From the NCBI GenBank assembly GCA_035760965.1, contig DASTRY010000032.1:124001-188000 (forward strand): a DNA stretch of 64,000 nucleotides, written 5' to 3'. This DNA is from JADGHX01 sp035760965. Lineage in GTDB: Bacteria > Pseudomonadota > Gammaproteobacteria > Steroidobacterales > Steroidobacteraceae. The notes beneath the pieces were generated by a model. It worked only from the letters and a program-made list of their open reading frames with translations, did no database searches and was not told where the DNA came from. Within the stretch, counting starts at the first letter, position 1. Each line of letters opens with the position of its first letter. Below, piece by piece: positions 17,613 through 26,512 of this stretch. Position numbers and translations under genes: made by a program.

Positions 17613-19187
17613 GTGATTCGCGCGCGAACGGCGGTGCTGGTTTGCGTAGCGTTCGTGGCGTCGTGCTCGGCGCCTCGTAAAGAAGAACCGAAGCCGGCGC
17701 CGGTCGTGCCGCCGCCCCCGAAGGGGATCACGTTCGCCGCAGTGGGCGATGTGATGCTGGGGACGGATTACCCGAGCAACATCCTGCCCGATGACGACGG
17801 CGTCGGATTCCTGGCGAACGTCGCGCCGGTGTTGTCGGCCGCGGATGTGGCGTTCGGGAATCTCGAAGGCGTGTTGATGGACGGCGGGGAGGCGGTGAAG
17901 CGATGCAAGCCGCCGAGACGGAGCAAAGTTGCGCCGTCCAGCGCCCCGAGCAGCTCGAGCGCCGGCCCGCCACGTGAGGCGGCCCCCGCGACGGACGAAT
18001 CGGCGCAAGCGCAAGGCGTGGGCGCCGACCGAAATGCCGCGGCGACGGAGCGGGGTGGGCAGCGATTGCCTGCGGAGGATGCCGCGGGCGATCAACACCG
18101 GACTGACGAACAGACTTCGGCCGCCGAGCCCGGACCTGCCGATGCATCGGCGCCGGGTGCGACAGCGCCGCAACCGGACTCGCCGCAGCAGGCAGGCCCA
18201 CCGCAGCAGGCAGGCTCACCTCAGCAGGCAGGCTCATCGCAGCAAGCAGCCTCACCGCAGCAGGCAGGCTCGTCGACGCAAGCCGCGTCGGCCTCACAGC
18301 CGGCCGAACCGCCCCAGTCGCCTCCCTCGCCGCTTGTCGCCTCAGCTCCGCAAGGCGGTGCGCCGCCGGGAGCGTCCTCGCAATCGAATTCGGTACAGCC
18401 GCCTCCCACGGCGGGCAGCTGCTACGTCTTTCGCTCGCCTACACGCTACGCCACCTATCTGCGCGACGCCGGCTTCGACGTCATGAGCCTCGCGAACAAT
18501 CACGCACAGGATTTCGGCGACGCGGGGCGCGACTCGACCATGCGCGCGCTCGATGACGTGGGCATCCGCCATTCCGGCCGTGACGGCGACATCGCCGAAT
18601 GGATCAGCAACGGCCGCCGCTTCGCGCTCGTCGCGTTCGCGCCGAACATCGGCTCGCATCAGCTCAACGACCTCGAGCGCGCGCGCGAGATCGTTGCGCG
18701 CCTCGCGACGGATCACGACATCGTCGTCGTCTCCTTCCACGGCGGCAGCGAGGGCGAAGGCGCAGCGACGCTGCCGTTCGCGCACGAGATCTATCAGGGC
18801 GAGGACCGCGGCGACGTGGTCGAGTTCGCGCACGCCGTCGTCGATGCCGGCGCCGACCTCGTGCTCGGCAGCGGCCCGCACGTGCTACGTGCGATGGAGC
18901 TGTACCGCGATCGGCTCATCGCCTACAGCCTCGGCAACTTCGCGACGTACTACGGCATCAGTGTGAGCGGCATCCGCGGCATCGCCGGCATCCTGACGAC
19001 GCGGCTCGACGACGACGGCCGCTTCCTCGATGCGCGCCTCGATTCGACCATACAACTTCGCCCTGCCGGCCCGACGCTGGACCCCGAGCGGCGCGCCGTG
19101 GCGCTGCTACGAGAGCTGACCGCGGCCGCCTTTCCTGCTGGCCAGCTCACGATCGAAGACGACGGCCGCGTGATCGCTGTGCACTGA
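17613..19187 (+). CDS. CapA-family lipoprotein with a large low-complexity insertion
   Basis: 524 residues from a GTG. The N-terminus is a lipoprotein signal with lipobox VASC at residues 15-18. The CapA (PGA_cap) metallophosphatase-like fold starts at FAAVGDVMLG (41-50) and continues with AFGNLEGVLMDGGEAVKRC to Cys98. It resumes at SCYVFRSPTRYATYL (Cys270), then DVMSLANNHAQDFG, VVVSFHGG and GSGPHVLRAME. Between lie about 167 residues of Ala/Pro/Gln/Ser-rich sequence. CapA proteins are linked to poly-gamma-glutamate capsule, but no pgs genes are near. It starts 1 base after the SPOR stop. Confidence 0.85.
   Translation: MIRARTAVLVCVAFVASCSAPRKEEPKPAPVVPPPPKGITFAAVGDVMLGTDYPSNILPDDDGVGFLANVAPVLSAADVAFGNLEGVLMDGGEAVKRCKPPRRSKVAPSSAPSSSSAGPPREAAPATDESAQAQGVGADRNAAATERGGQRLPAEDAAGDQHRTDEQTSAAEPGPADASAPGATAPQPDSPQQAGPPQQAGSPQQAGSSQQAASPQQAGSSTQAASASQPAEPPQSPPSPLVASAPQGGAPPGASSQSNSVQPPPTAGSCYVFRSPTRYATYLRDAGFDVMSLANNHAQDFGDAGRDSTMRALDDVGIRHSGRDGDIAEWISNGRRFALVAFAPNIGSHQLNDLERAREIVARLATDHDIVVVSFHGGSEGEGAATLPFAHEIYQGEDRGDVVEFAHAVVDAGADLVLGSGPHVLRAMELYRDRLIAYSLGNFATYYGISVSGIRGIAGILTTRLDDDGRFLDARLDSTIQLRPAGPTLDPERRAVALLRELTAAAFPAGQLTIEDDGRVIAVH
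18183..18290 (+). repeat. 18-bp coding tandem repeat inside the CapA gene
   Basis: Six consecutive 18-base units (18183, 18201, 18219, 18237, 18255, 18273), based on CCGCAGCAGGCAGGCTCA and encoding PQQAGS-type hexapeptides. The first five are close matches and the sixth is diverged. In-frame copy-number change would not disrupt the reading frame. Confidence 0.9.
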
Positions 19188-19366
19188 CACGAATCGTTCG
19201 CGCGCGCCTCTGCGACCTGCAATGCGCGCCAGACGCAGCCTGCGACCGCTGTGATCGCGCGCTGCATGCTCCCGCCCAGCGGCGCTCGCCGAACCAATCA
19301 CCGCACGCGGTTAGCGCGCCCGCGCAACAGACGTGGATTCAGCGCTCGACGAAGGAGAAGCACCGC

Positions 19367-22015
19367 TCAGAGCGCGGCGGCCTGCAGTGCGATCCCGCGT
19401 TGCCGCGCGAGCAGCGCCTCGATCTGCTGCACCGGGACCGGCCGTGAGTGCAGATAGCCTTGCGACTGGTGGCAGTTCAGCGTCTTCAGCAGCTCGAGCT
19501 GCTCGGGCGTCTCGACGCCCTCGGCGATGGAGGTGAGATTGAATGCCGACGCGAGCCCGATGATGCTCGAGACCAGCGTGACGCTCGCCCGATCGTTCGG
19601 CAGCCCGCTGATGAACGCGCGATCGATCTTGAGCAAGTCGACCGGCAGCTTCGAGAGCAGCCCGAGCGAGGAATAGCCCGTCCCGAAATCGTCGATGGCG
19701 ATGCGCAGGCCGGCGGAGCGCAGCTCGCGCAGCTTGCGGCTCGTGCCCTCGAGGTCCTGCAGCAGTCCTGTCTCGGTGATCTCGATGTCGACGCCGTAGC
19801 CGTCGGCGGGCCAGCCCGTCGCCGCTTTCAGCACCGTCTCGACAAAAGTACGGCGACGAACCTGCAGCGCGGAGACGTTCACCGCGACCCGCACCGGCCC
19901 GAGACCGAGCCGCTGCCAGCGCCGGCAATCCTCGACAGCCTTGCGCAGCACCCAGTCGCCGACGGACACGATCATCCCGGACGATTCGAGCACCGGCAGG
20001 AACCGCGCGGGCGGCACGAGCCCCTCCTGCGGGTCGTTCCACCGCAGCAGCGCCTCGACCCCGTCGATGAGACCGGTCGCGACGTTCACCTGCGGCTGGT
20101 AGTAGAGAACGAACTGTTCTTCGTCGAGCGCGGCTCGCAGCCGATGCTCGAGAGACAACCGCTCGGCGAGCTCGCTGTGCATCTGCATCTGATAGTGCAG
20201 GTACTGCTCGCCGGAGGTCTTCGCCTGTTTGAGCGCGGCTTCGGCGCGCTGCACGAGCGTGTTGCCGTCTTCGCCCGTGCCGGCGTGGCGTGCGATGCCC
20301 GACTTGAACGACACGCGCAGCGTGTGGCCTTCGATCTCGAAGGCATCGCGGAAGACCGTGGTCTCGAGCAGCGCCGTGGCGTTCTCCTCGGAGGACTCCG
20401 GCAACAACAGGGCCAGGGCGAACGTTCCGCCGCCGAGATAGCCGACGCGCTCGTCATCGTCGAGGTGATGCTTCACCCGCTCGGAGACCTTCTGCAGCAG
20501 CAGGTCGCCGACATGCCGACCGAAACTGTCGTTCACATGGCTCAGCCGGTCGACGTCGAAGGCCACGACCACCGGGCGCACCGTCGGGCTCACACCGTGG
20601 TGGATCAGCTCGTCGAGCCGCTCGCAGAACATGGCGCGCTTCGCGAGACCGGTCAGCGGGTCGAAATACGCCAGCTGCTGGAACGCGTCCTCCTTCTGGC
20701 GGAACTGCAACGCGAAGGAGATGTTCGCGCTGATCTCCTGGAGCAGCCGCAGCTCCTCCTCGTGGATCTGCTCGCTCTCGCGCGAGCAGAGCGTGAGCAC
20801 GCCGACGCGCGCGCCGTCCACGATGAACGGCAGCGCCACCATCGAGCGATATCCTTGCTTGAGCAACTCTGCCCGGTTCGCCACCGGCGGCTCGGACTGC
20901 GTGAGATCGTTGGCCACCGTGATCTCGCCGGTGCGCAGTGCCCGGGCGAGCAGGCTCGTGTCTTCCTCGGCGCCGTTGCCGATGGGGAACTCGACGGGCG
21001 TCAGCCGATTCATGTCGCCGCCCGCCCAGTACCAGGGCACGGCGTGCCGCCCGTCCGGCGTGACCATCGATACGACCGTGTGATCGTAGCCGCCGACTTG
21101 CATCGCGAGCCGGCAAGTCTCGCGCAGGAGGGCGTCGCGGTCGCGGATGCGCACCACCGCGGCGTTGATCCCGCTCTGCATCTGCAGGAAGCGAGTGAGG
21201 CGCGCGATGCGCTCCTGCTGCTGCATGCGTTCGGTGATGTCGCGATGGGTGCCGCGGAAGCCCGTGATCGTGCCGTCGCGCCCGATCAGGGCGAGCAGGT
21301 TTCCCTCGAGCCAGCGGTACTCGCCGTTCTTGTGCCGCCAGCGCGCGACCACGCCCGTGGCTGTGCGCCGGTGCGTATCCAGCCGCGCGAGCGTGTCGGA
21401 GAACGCGGGGCTGTCTTCCTCGTGGATATAGTCGCTGAAGTGGGTGCTGCTCAGGTCGTCGGGGGCCAGCCCCAGGATGCCGCGCACCGATTCGCTGCAG
21501 AACACGTAGCGGCCGCCGGGGCCGAGCTCCCAGATCCAGTCCTGGGACGTGTCGATGATATCCCGCAGGCGCTGCTCGCTCTCGCGGATACGGAGCTCCG
21601 CGAAGCGCCGCCGGCGGCGCTCGGCGACTTCGCGCAAGGCGCGCCGCACCGCCGGTGCGAGCCGCGCAGGGTTGGTCTTGAGCACGTAGTCCACCGCCCC
21701 ACGGCGCAGCGCCTCGATGGCGCGCTCCTCGCCGATGGTCCCTGAGAGGAAGATGAAGGGCACGTCGGGCGCGGACTGCAAGGCGATGTCGAGAGCCGTG
21801 AGCCCATCGAACGCGGGCAGCGTGAAATCGGAGAGGATGAGGTGCGGACGGAATTCGCTCAGCGCTTTGCGGAACGACGGCTCGCTGTCCACGCGGTGAT
21901 GGACGCACCCGATGCCACTGCGCTCGAGCTGGCGAACGGCCAGCTCGGCCTCAGCGGCGATGTCCTCGACGATCAGTACACGCAGGTCCAGTGGCACCCG
22001 GGACTCCGTGGTCAC
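19367..22015 (-). CDS. REC-PAS-GAF-GGDEF-EAL c-di-GMP regulator, likely phosphodiesterase
   Basis: 882 residues from a GTG. Receiver domain (about 10-125) with VLIVED, phospho-acceptor Asp in ILSDFTLP and Lys in VLKTNPA. A PAS domain near 148-260 (DIIDTSQDWIWELGPGGRY) and a GAF domain near 275-425 follow. The GGDEF domain (about 440-600) has GGGTF in place of GGDEF, so cyclase activity is probably lost. The EAL domain keeps EALLRW, EITETG, DDFGTGYSSL, KIDRAF, AEGVET and the final QGY, so it should hydrolyse c-di-GMP. No histidine kinase is adjacent. Confidence 0.9.
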   Translation of the reverse strand: MTTESRVPLDLRVLIVEDIAAEAELAVRQLERSGIGCVHHRVDSEPSFRKALSEFRPHLILSDFTLPAFDGLTALDIALQSAPDVPFIFLSGTIGEERAIEALRRGAVDYVLKTNPARLAPAVRRALREVAERRRRRFAELRIRESEQRLRDIIDTSQDWIWELGPGGRYVFCSESVRGILGLAPDDLSSTHFSDYIHEEDSPAFSDTLARLDTHRRTATGVVARWRHKNGEYRWLEGNLLALIGRDGTITGFRGTHRDITERMQQQERIARLTRFLQMQSGINAAVVRIRDRDALLRETCRLAMQVGGYDHTVVSMVTPDGRHAVPWYWAGGDMNRLTPVEFPIGNGAEEDTSLLARALRTGEITVANDLTQSEPPVANRAELLKQGYRSMVALPFIVDGARVGVLTLCSRESEQIHEEELRLLQEISANISFALQFRQKEDAFQQLAYFDPLTGLAKRAMFCERLDELIHHGVSPTVRPVVVAFDVDRLSHVNDSFGRHVGDLLLQKVSERVKHHLDDDERVGYLGGGTFALALLLPESSEENATALLETTVFRDAFEIEGHTLRVSFKSGIARHAGTGEDGNTLVQRAEAALKQAKTSGEQYLHYQMQMHSELAERLSLEHRLRAALDEEQFVLYYQPQVNVATGLIDGVEALLRWNDPQEGLVPPARFLPVLESSGMIVSVGDWVLRKAVEDCRRWQRLGLGPVRVAVNVSALQVRRRTFVETVLKAATGWPADGYGVDIEITETGLLQDLEGTSRKLRELRSAGLRIAIDDFGTGYSSLGLLSKLPVDLLKIDRAFISGLPNDRASVTLVSSIIGLASAFNLTSIAEGVETPEQLELLKTLNCHQSQGYLHSRPVPVQQIEALLARQRGIALQAAAL

Positions 22016-22282
22016 TCACGTCAACAGGCTTCCTGCCCCCGGCTCGTGCCATTGGCCCGCTGGCCTCCGTGGCGGATCTCTTTCGTCGGACGATGCTCGG
22101 TTTCTTGTTCCTTGCATAATGCCGGGGCGCGCGAAACCGCCGCGCAGCGCCCGTGTCCTCTCGCTCGACGCATATTCGATCCCTTACTGCGCGGAGAGGC
22201 GGAAATATTTCACACGCCCCCGACTAAAATCGGCGGAATCGTGACTGACATCGCGCTCCGTCCCGGGCTCGTGGCGACCCTT

Positions 22283-22300
22283 ATGTCCGGGTCCGGACAT
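22283..22300. repeat. Perfect 18-bp palindrome at the ntrX stop codon
   Basis: ATGTCCGG-GT-CCGGACAT: 8-base arms around a 2-base centre, ending on the last base of the ntrX stop codon. On the minus strand it is followed by AAGGG, not a T tract, so it is not a standard terminator. It could be an operator for the REC-EAL gene downstream or a transcript-end hairpin. Confidence 0.6.
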
Positions 22301-23664
22301 CAGTCCTCGCTGACGTTGCGGAAGTCGACCCCGAGCGAGCGCAGCTTTCTGTAGAGATGGGTGCGCTCCATGCCGACGCGCTTCGCGAGCTGACCCACCT
22401 TGCCATTGCACAAAAGCAGCTGCTGTTGCAGGTACGCGCGCTCGAATTGCTCGCGCGCCTCGCGCAGCGGCAGCGCCAAAAGGTCCTGTTTGACGAGCGG
22501 TTCACCCTGCGGTGCCTGGACGGCCAGCTCGCGCTCGATCTCCTCGAGCCGGATCTCCTCGGGGCCACCCTGAATGAGCAGGCGATGCACGAGGGTCTTC
22601 AGCTCCCGCACGTTGTCGGGCCAGGGATAGTTGCGGAGCCGGTTCTGGGCCGCGACGCTGAAGCGGCGGAACGGCAACCCTTCGGTATCCACGGCACGGT
22701 CGACGTAGTGGCGCAGCAGCTCCGGCACGTCTTCCGCGTACTCCCGCAGCGGCGGCACCCGGACCACCAGCGTGTTGAGATGGGCCAGCAGGTCGCGCCT
22801 GAAGGCCTCCTGGGCGACGCGCGTTTCGATGCCGGGCGCCGCGGAGGACACGACCCGTGCCGAGAAGGAGACCGGCTCGCTGCCGCCAACGCGGGTGAAC
22901 CGCCCCGATTCCAGTACACCGACCAGCGCCCGCTGCACCCCGGGCGGCAGGTCCTCGATCTGGTTGATGAAGAGCGTGCCGCCGCCCGCCTCCTCCAGCA
23001 GTCCGACCTGGCGTGAGCCGTCGCGCTCCGAGCCGAAAAGCTGCGCGTCCGCATCGACATCGCGCAGCGCGCTCGCGACCACGGCAACGAACGGCTGGCT
23101 CGCGCGCGGGCTCTGCTCGTGCAGGTAGCGCGCGAACGCCTCGCGGCCGCTGCCCGGCTCTCCGACTAGCAGGACCGACGAGGGATTCGCCGCGATCTGC
23201 TGCAGCTCGGCCCGCAGCTGCTGCATGAGCTTGCTCTTGCCGACCGGCACCATGAGCGGCGGCACCATCAGCTTGCCGGATTGGCGCCGACGCCGGCCCG
23301 CATCGAGCGCGCGCTCGACGGTGCGCAGCAGCTTGGCGAGGGACAGCGGCTTTTCCACGAAATCGAACGCGCCGAGCCGCGTCGCTTCGACGGCCGTCTC
23401 GACCGTGCCGTGACCGGACATCATGACGACCGGACAGCCGTTCGTCGTGCTCGCGGACCACTCGCGCAGCAGCGTGATGCCGTCGACGTCCGGCATCCAG
23501 ATGTCCAGCAGAACGAGGTCGGGCGTCTGGCGGGCGCGCGAGGCCCGCGCCTGCACGGCATTCGCCGCGACGTCCACCTCGTACCCTTCCTCAGAGAGAA
23601 TCTCTTTCAGCAGGGTGCGGATGTCCGCCTCGTCATCGACTACAAGGATGTGTGCATTACTCAT
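22300..23664 (-). CDS. ntrX: NtrX-family response regulator with degenerate AAA+ domain
   Basis: 454 residues. The receiver (1-120) keeps DDE at 10-12, phospho-acceptor Asp54 (VLLDIWMPDVDG) and Lys105. The central domain is damaged as an ATPase: Walker A is GEPGSGRE with Arg for Lys, Walker B is LFINQIED with Asn234-Gln235 for the catalytic Asp-Glu, and the GAFTGA sigma-54 contact loop is deleted (LFGSERDGSRQVGLLEEA). The Fis-type helix-turn-helix at the C-terminus is intact (GKVGQLAKRVGMERTHLYRK). It overlaps ntrY as ATGA. It should bind DNA when phosphorylated but not activate sigma-54. Confidence 0.92.
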   Translation of the reverse strand: MSNAHILVVDDEADIRTLLKEILSEEGYEVDVAANAVQARASRARQTPDLVLLDIWMPDVDGITLLREWSASTTNGCPVVMMSGHGTVETAVEATRLGAFDFVEKPLSLAKLLRTVERALDAGRRRRQSGKLMVPPLMVPVGKSKLMQQLRAELQQIAANPSSVLLVGEPGSGREAFARYLHEQSPRASQPFVAVVASALRDVDADAQLFGSERDGSRQVGLLEEAGGGTLFINQIEDLPPGVQRALVGVLESGRFTRVGGSEPVSFSARVVSSAAPGIETRVAQEAFRRDLLAHLNTLVVRVPPLREYAEDVPELLRHYVDRAVDTEGLPFRRFSVAAQNRLRNYPWPDNVRELKTLVHRLLIQGGPEEIRLEEIERELAVQAPQGEPLVKQDLLALPLREAREQFERAYLQQQLLLCNGKVGQLAKRVGMERTHLYRKLRSLGVDFRNVSED

Positions 23665-25913
23665 GCTCGCTCCCTCCGCAACTCGCCGCGTCTCTCACGT
23701 GAAGTCGAAGCCGTCCGTGTGCTGTCTTTGATGGGCAGGACGACGCGCACGCGCGCTCCCCCCTCGGGCCGATTGTCGGCGTCGATCCGGCCGCCGTGCT
23801 CCTCGACGATCTTCTTGACGATGGCGAGCCCGAGGCCGGTGCCCTTCGGTTTGCTCGTCACGTACGGGTCGAACACGCGGTTCAGCAGCTCGCGCTGGAA
23901 CCCGGGACCGTTGTCGCTCACCGTGATGACCGCGTGCGCGGCGTCGGCATCCGGCTCGAGCCGCGTCACGATTTCGAGCCGCGGCGAGGCCACTCCTTCG
24001 AGCGCCTCGAGCGCGTTCGTCATCAGGTTGTTCAGAATCTGGCGCACCCGGCCGCGATCGGCTTCGAGCAGCGCGATCCGCTCGTCGAGATCGAGCTTCA
24101 CCTCGGCGCGGGTCTGGTGCGAGCGGTAGAGGTCCGCCACTTCGCTCACGAGCTGGTTCAGGTTGAACTTGGTGACGTTCATGTCGGGCGCGCGCGCGTA
24201 CTCGCTGAACGCGTTCACCATCTGCTGCATCGACTCGACCTGCTGCACGATGGTGCGCGTCGAGCGCTCGAGCAGCTCCGCGTCCTGCGGGCTCATGGTC
24301 GCGAGGAACTTGCGCCGCATGCGCTCGGCGGAGAGCTGAATCGGCGTGAGCGGATTCTTGATCTCGTGCGCGAGGCGCCGGGCCACCTCACCCCAGGCTG
24401 CATCCTTCTGCGCTTGCAGGAGCGCGGTGATGTCGTCGAAGACGATGATGTAACCGATCTCGCTCCCCTCGGAGCCGACGGGCAGCGGCGTGCACGCGCA
24501 CATGAGCGTGCGTCGGCTCGCGGCCCCGTCGAGATCGAGCTGCTCGCGCCATTCCTCGCGGCCCGCCGCGAAACGCACGGCGAGCGCCGCGACGAACTGC
24601 CCGAGGCGCTCGTTGTCCGCGGCAAGCTCAGGCAGGGTGCGGCCGGTGGCGGCGGACAGATCGGTGCCGAGGATGGCCCCGGCGGCAGTGTTCGCGAGCC
24701 GCACCGTCAGCATGCGATCGACAGCGAGAACTCCGGTCGACAGCCGACCGAGGATGATCGCGAGACGTGCGCGTTCGTTTTCCACGGCCTGCGTAGCGCG
24801 CGTCGCCTCCTCGCGTGCACGGCGCAGTCGCTTCGTCATGTCGTTGAAGGAATGCACGAGGAAGCCCATCTCATCGCGCGACGGCAGCGGCAGCCGCGTG
24901 CCGAAATCCCCCTTGCCGACCGCGCGCGTGCCCGCGATGAGGTCTTGCACGGGGCGGGTCAGTCGCTGCGCCGAGAAGATCGCGCCGTAAATCGCCGCGA
25001 GCATCGCCAGCAACAGCACGAGCGTGAGGGTCAGACGGAAGCTGTTCTTCAAAGGTTCGCGCAGCGCGGCCAGATCGCCGTACTGGGAGTACGCGTGCTG
25101 TACGGCCTCGGACAGCGCGGCGAGCTGCGGCGGCACTCGATAGAGCGCGACGACGTAGCGGTCGTCGAGGCTCGCTTTGTTCTCGGTGAACGGCGCGGCC
25201 GTGCGGATCAGGTACTGGCCGTTCTCTTCGGGCTCGAGCGCCACGTACTTGCGCTTCTCGCTCACCTGTCGCACGAGATCGGGCGGCGGCCGCGACGGCA
25301 GCGTCTCCATCGGATTGTCGAAGCTCGACGCGAAGATGCGCTCGTGACCGCCGAACACCGCGATCTCGATGGCACCGCTCTGCCGACGCTCATCGTCCAC
25401 GCGCCGCGCCATCTCCTCGGCGGAGGCGTCGCGCAGCGACCGCGCGAGCTGCTCGGTGCTATCGGAGTACTCGCGCATGCGCATGTCGAGCGCCGAGCGC
25501 GACAGCACGAGCGCGTCGTTCAGCCCCTGCTTCACCTCGACGCGGAACCAGCTATCGATGCCGCGATTCAGGAACTCGAGCGAGAACAGGTAGACGATGA
25601 CGAGCGGCGCGACGACGAGCGCGCCGAAAATGGCCACCGTGCGCGCCGTGAGGCGCGAGCCGGGGACGTGGTCGCGATAGTCGCGAACGAGCTGCAAGAG
25701 CTTGCGCGCCAGCAGAATGCTGAGCGCGATCACCCCGATGAGGTTCAGCAGCAGAATCCATGGTTGCAGGCGGCTGAACTCGCCGGAGTTCTGGGCGCTC
25801 TTGGCGAGAAGCAACAACGCAGCGAGACCGAGCGCGCCCCACGCCAGCACGTGGACCACGCCGCTCCAGCGTCGCCACCAGGAAACCTCCGCGTTCACAC
25901 CGGAAGTGACCAT
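23661..25913 (-). CDS. ntrY: NtrY-family membrane sensor histidine kinase
   Basis: 750 residues from the ATG at 25913; a GTG three codons upstream (25922) is less likely. Three membrane segments lie in the first 110 residues (such as WILLLNLIGVIALSILLARK), then a periplasmic loop and a fourth segment near 290-315. HAMP, PAS (LAVDRMLTVRLANTAAGAIL), HisKA with the phospho-His in RRLAHEIKNPLTPIQLS, and HATPase_c (VRQILNNLMTNALEAL, NGPGF, GTGLGLAIVKKI) follow. Partner of the NtrX encoded next. NtrY/X pairs sense redox or nitrogen state in other Proteobacteria. Confidence 0.94.
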   Translation of the reverse strand: MVTSGVNAEVSWWRRWSGVVHVLAWGALGLAALLLLAKSAQNSGEFSRLQPWILLLNLIGVIALSILLARKLLQLVRDYRDHVPGSRLTARTVAIFGALVVAPLVIVYLFSLEFLNRGIDSWFRVEVKQGLNDALVLSRSALDMRMREYSDSTEQLARSLRDASAEEMARRVDDERRQSGAIEIAVFGGHERIFASSFDNPMETLPSRPPPDLVRQVSEKRKYVALEPEENGQYLIRTAAPFTENKASLDDRYVVALYRVPPQLAALSEAVQHAYSQYGDLAALREPLKNSFRLTLTLVLLLAMLAAIYGAIFSAQRLTRPVQDLIAGTRAVGKGDFGTRLPLPSRDEMGFLVHSFNDMTKRLRRAREEATRATQAVENERARLAIILGRLSTGVLAVDRMLTVRLANTAAGAILGTDLSAATGRTLPELAADNERLGQFVAALAVRFAAGREEWREQLDLDGAASRRTLMCACTPLPVGSEGSEIGYIIVFDDITALLQAQKDAAWGEVARRLAHEIKNPLTPIQLSAERMRRKFLATMSPQDAELLERSTRTIVQQVESMQQMVNAFSEYARAPDMNVTKFNLNQLVSEVADLYRSHQTRAEVKLDLDERIALLEADRGRVRQILNNLMTNALEALEGVASPRLEIVTRLEPDADAAHAVITVSDNGPGFQRELLNRVFDPYVTSKPKGTGLGLAIVKKIVEEHGGRIDADNRPEGGARVRVVLPIKDSTRTASTSRERRGELRRERA

Positions 25914-26482
25914 GAATACCACTCACTCGTACGGTGCCAATCGTCGGTCCAGAACATGAGCGCACGGAGCGACGCTGGCAACCTCCCGCGACGGACGCCG
26001 GCCCGGACGCTGATGTGATACATGCCGCCGTCGAGCTGCGGCTCGACCAGAATGGGCCAGCCGTCCACGGTGCCCAACTGCTTGAGTGCCTCCTCGAGGG
26101 TCGCATAGCTCTGCTGGTCGCCGCTGCGAACGTCCTTGACCACATAACGTTCGCTGACGGCGTGATAGGCCAGCTCGCGGCGCAGCGTCAGCGCCACGAC
26201 CTCTGCATCGAACCAGAACCGCCGCTCGCGCGAGACCCGGGTGTCGAGCTCGAACGTGAGAGTGATGCCATCACGCAACGCGTCGCGGATGGCAGGGTTG
26301 TCCGGGTACTCGATCCGGGCGTGCAGCATGAACACGCCGCCGGCGACATTCACGTAGGCAGAGCGTACTTCGAGAACGCCATCGAGAGCGTCGGCACGCA
26401 GGGATTGCGCGAATAGCGACGCCGTCGCGACGATCAGTGCGACGAGGATCCGTCGCGACAGGTGTTCATGGATACGCTGCAT
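25895..26482 (-). CDS. DUF4390 domain-containing exported protein
   Basis: 195 residues with a signal peptide (ILVALIVATASLFAQSLRA). The body, VRSAYVNVAGGVFMLHARIEY, TLTFELDTRVSRERRFWFD and ALMFWTDDWHRTSEWYSW, is the DUF4390 pattern. In many gammaproteobacteria and betaproteobacteria this gene sits between rsmB and ntrY, exactly as here. Its 3' end overlaps the start of ntrY by 19 bases. It probably acts in the periplasm with the NtrY sensor, but that is inference from synteny. Confidence 0.85.
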   Translation of the reverse strand: MQRIHEHLSRRILVALIVATASLFAQSLRADALDGVLEVRSAYVNVAGGVFMLHARIEYPDNPAIRDALRDGITLTFELDTRVSRERRFWFDAEVVALTLRRELAYHAVSERYVVKDVRSGDQQSYATLEEALKQLGTVDGWPILVEPQLDGGMYHISVRAGVRRGRLPASLRALMFWTDDWHRTSEWYSWSLPV

Positions 26483-26512
26483 GCGGGCGATGGTGGACTG
26501 TCCGGTCCGGGA

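Noticed and set aside
17613..19187. Poly-gamma-glutamate capsule locus
   Set aside because: CapA family membership alone is not evidence for a capsule; no pgsB, pgsC or pgsE genes are adjacent.
19448..21745. Plus-strand open frame of 765 codons opposite the REC-EAL gene, and similar ones at 23796-26018, 32424-35579, 44161-46227 and 12848-14332
   Set aside because: All are shadows of well-supported genes, with no recognisable domain and compositions typical of antisense GC-rich frames.
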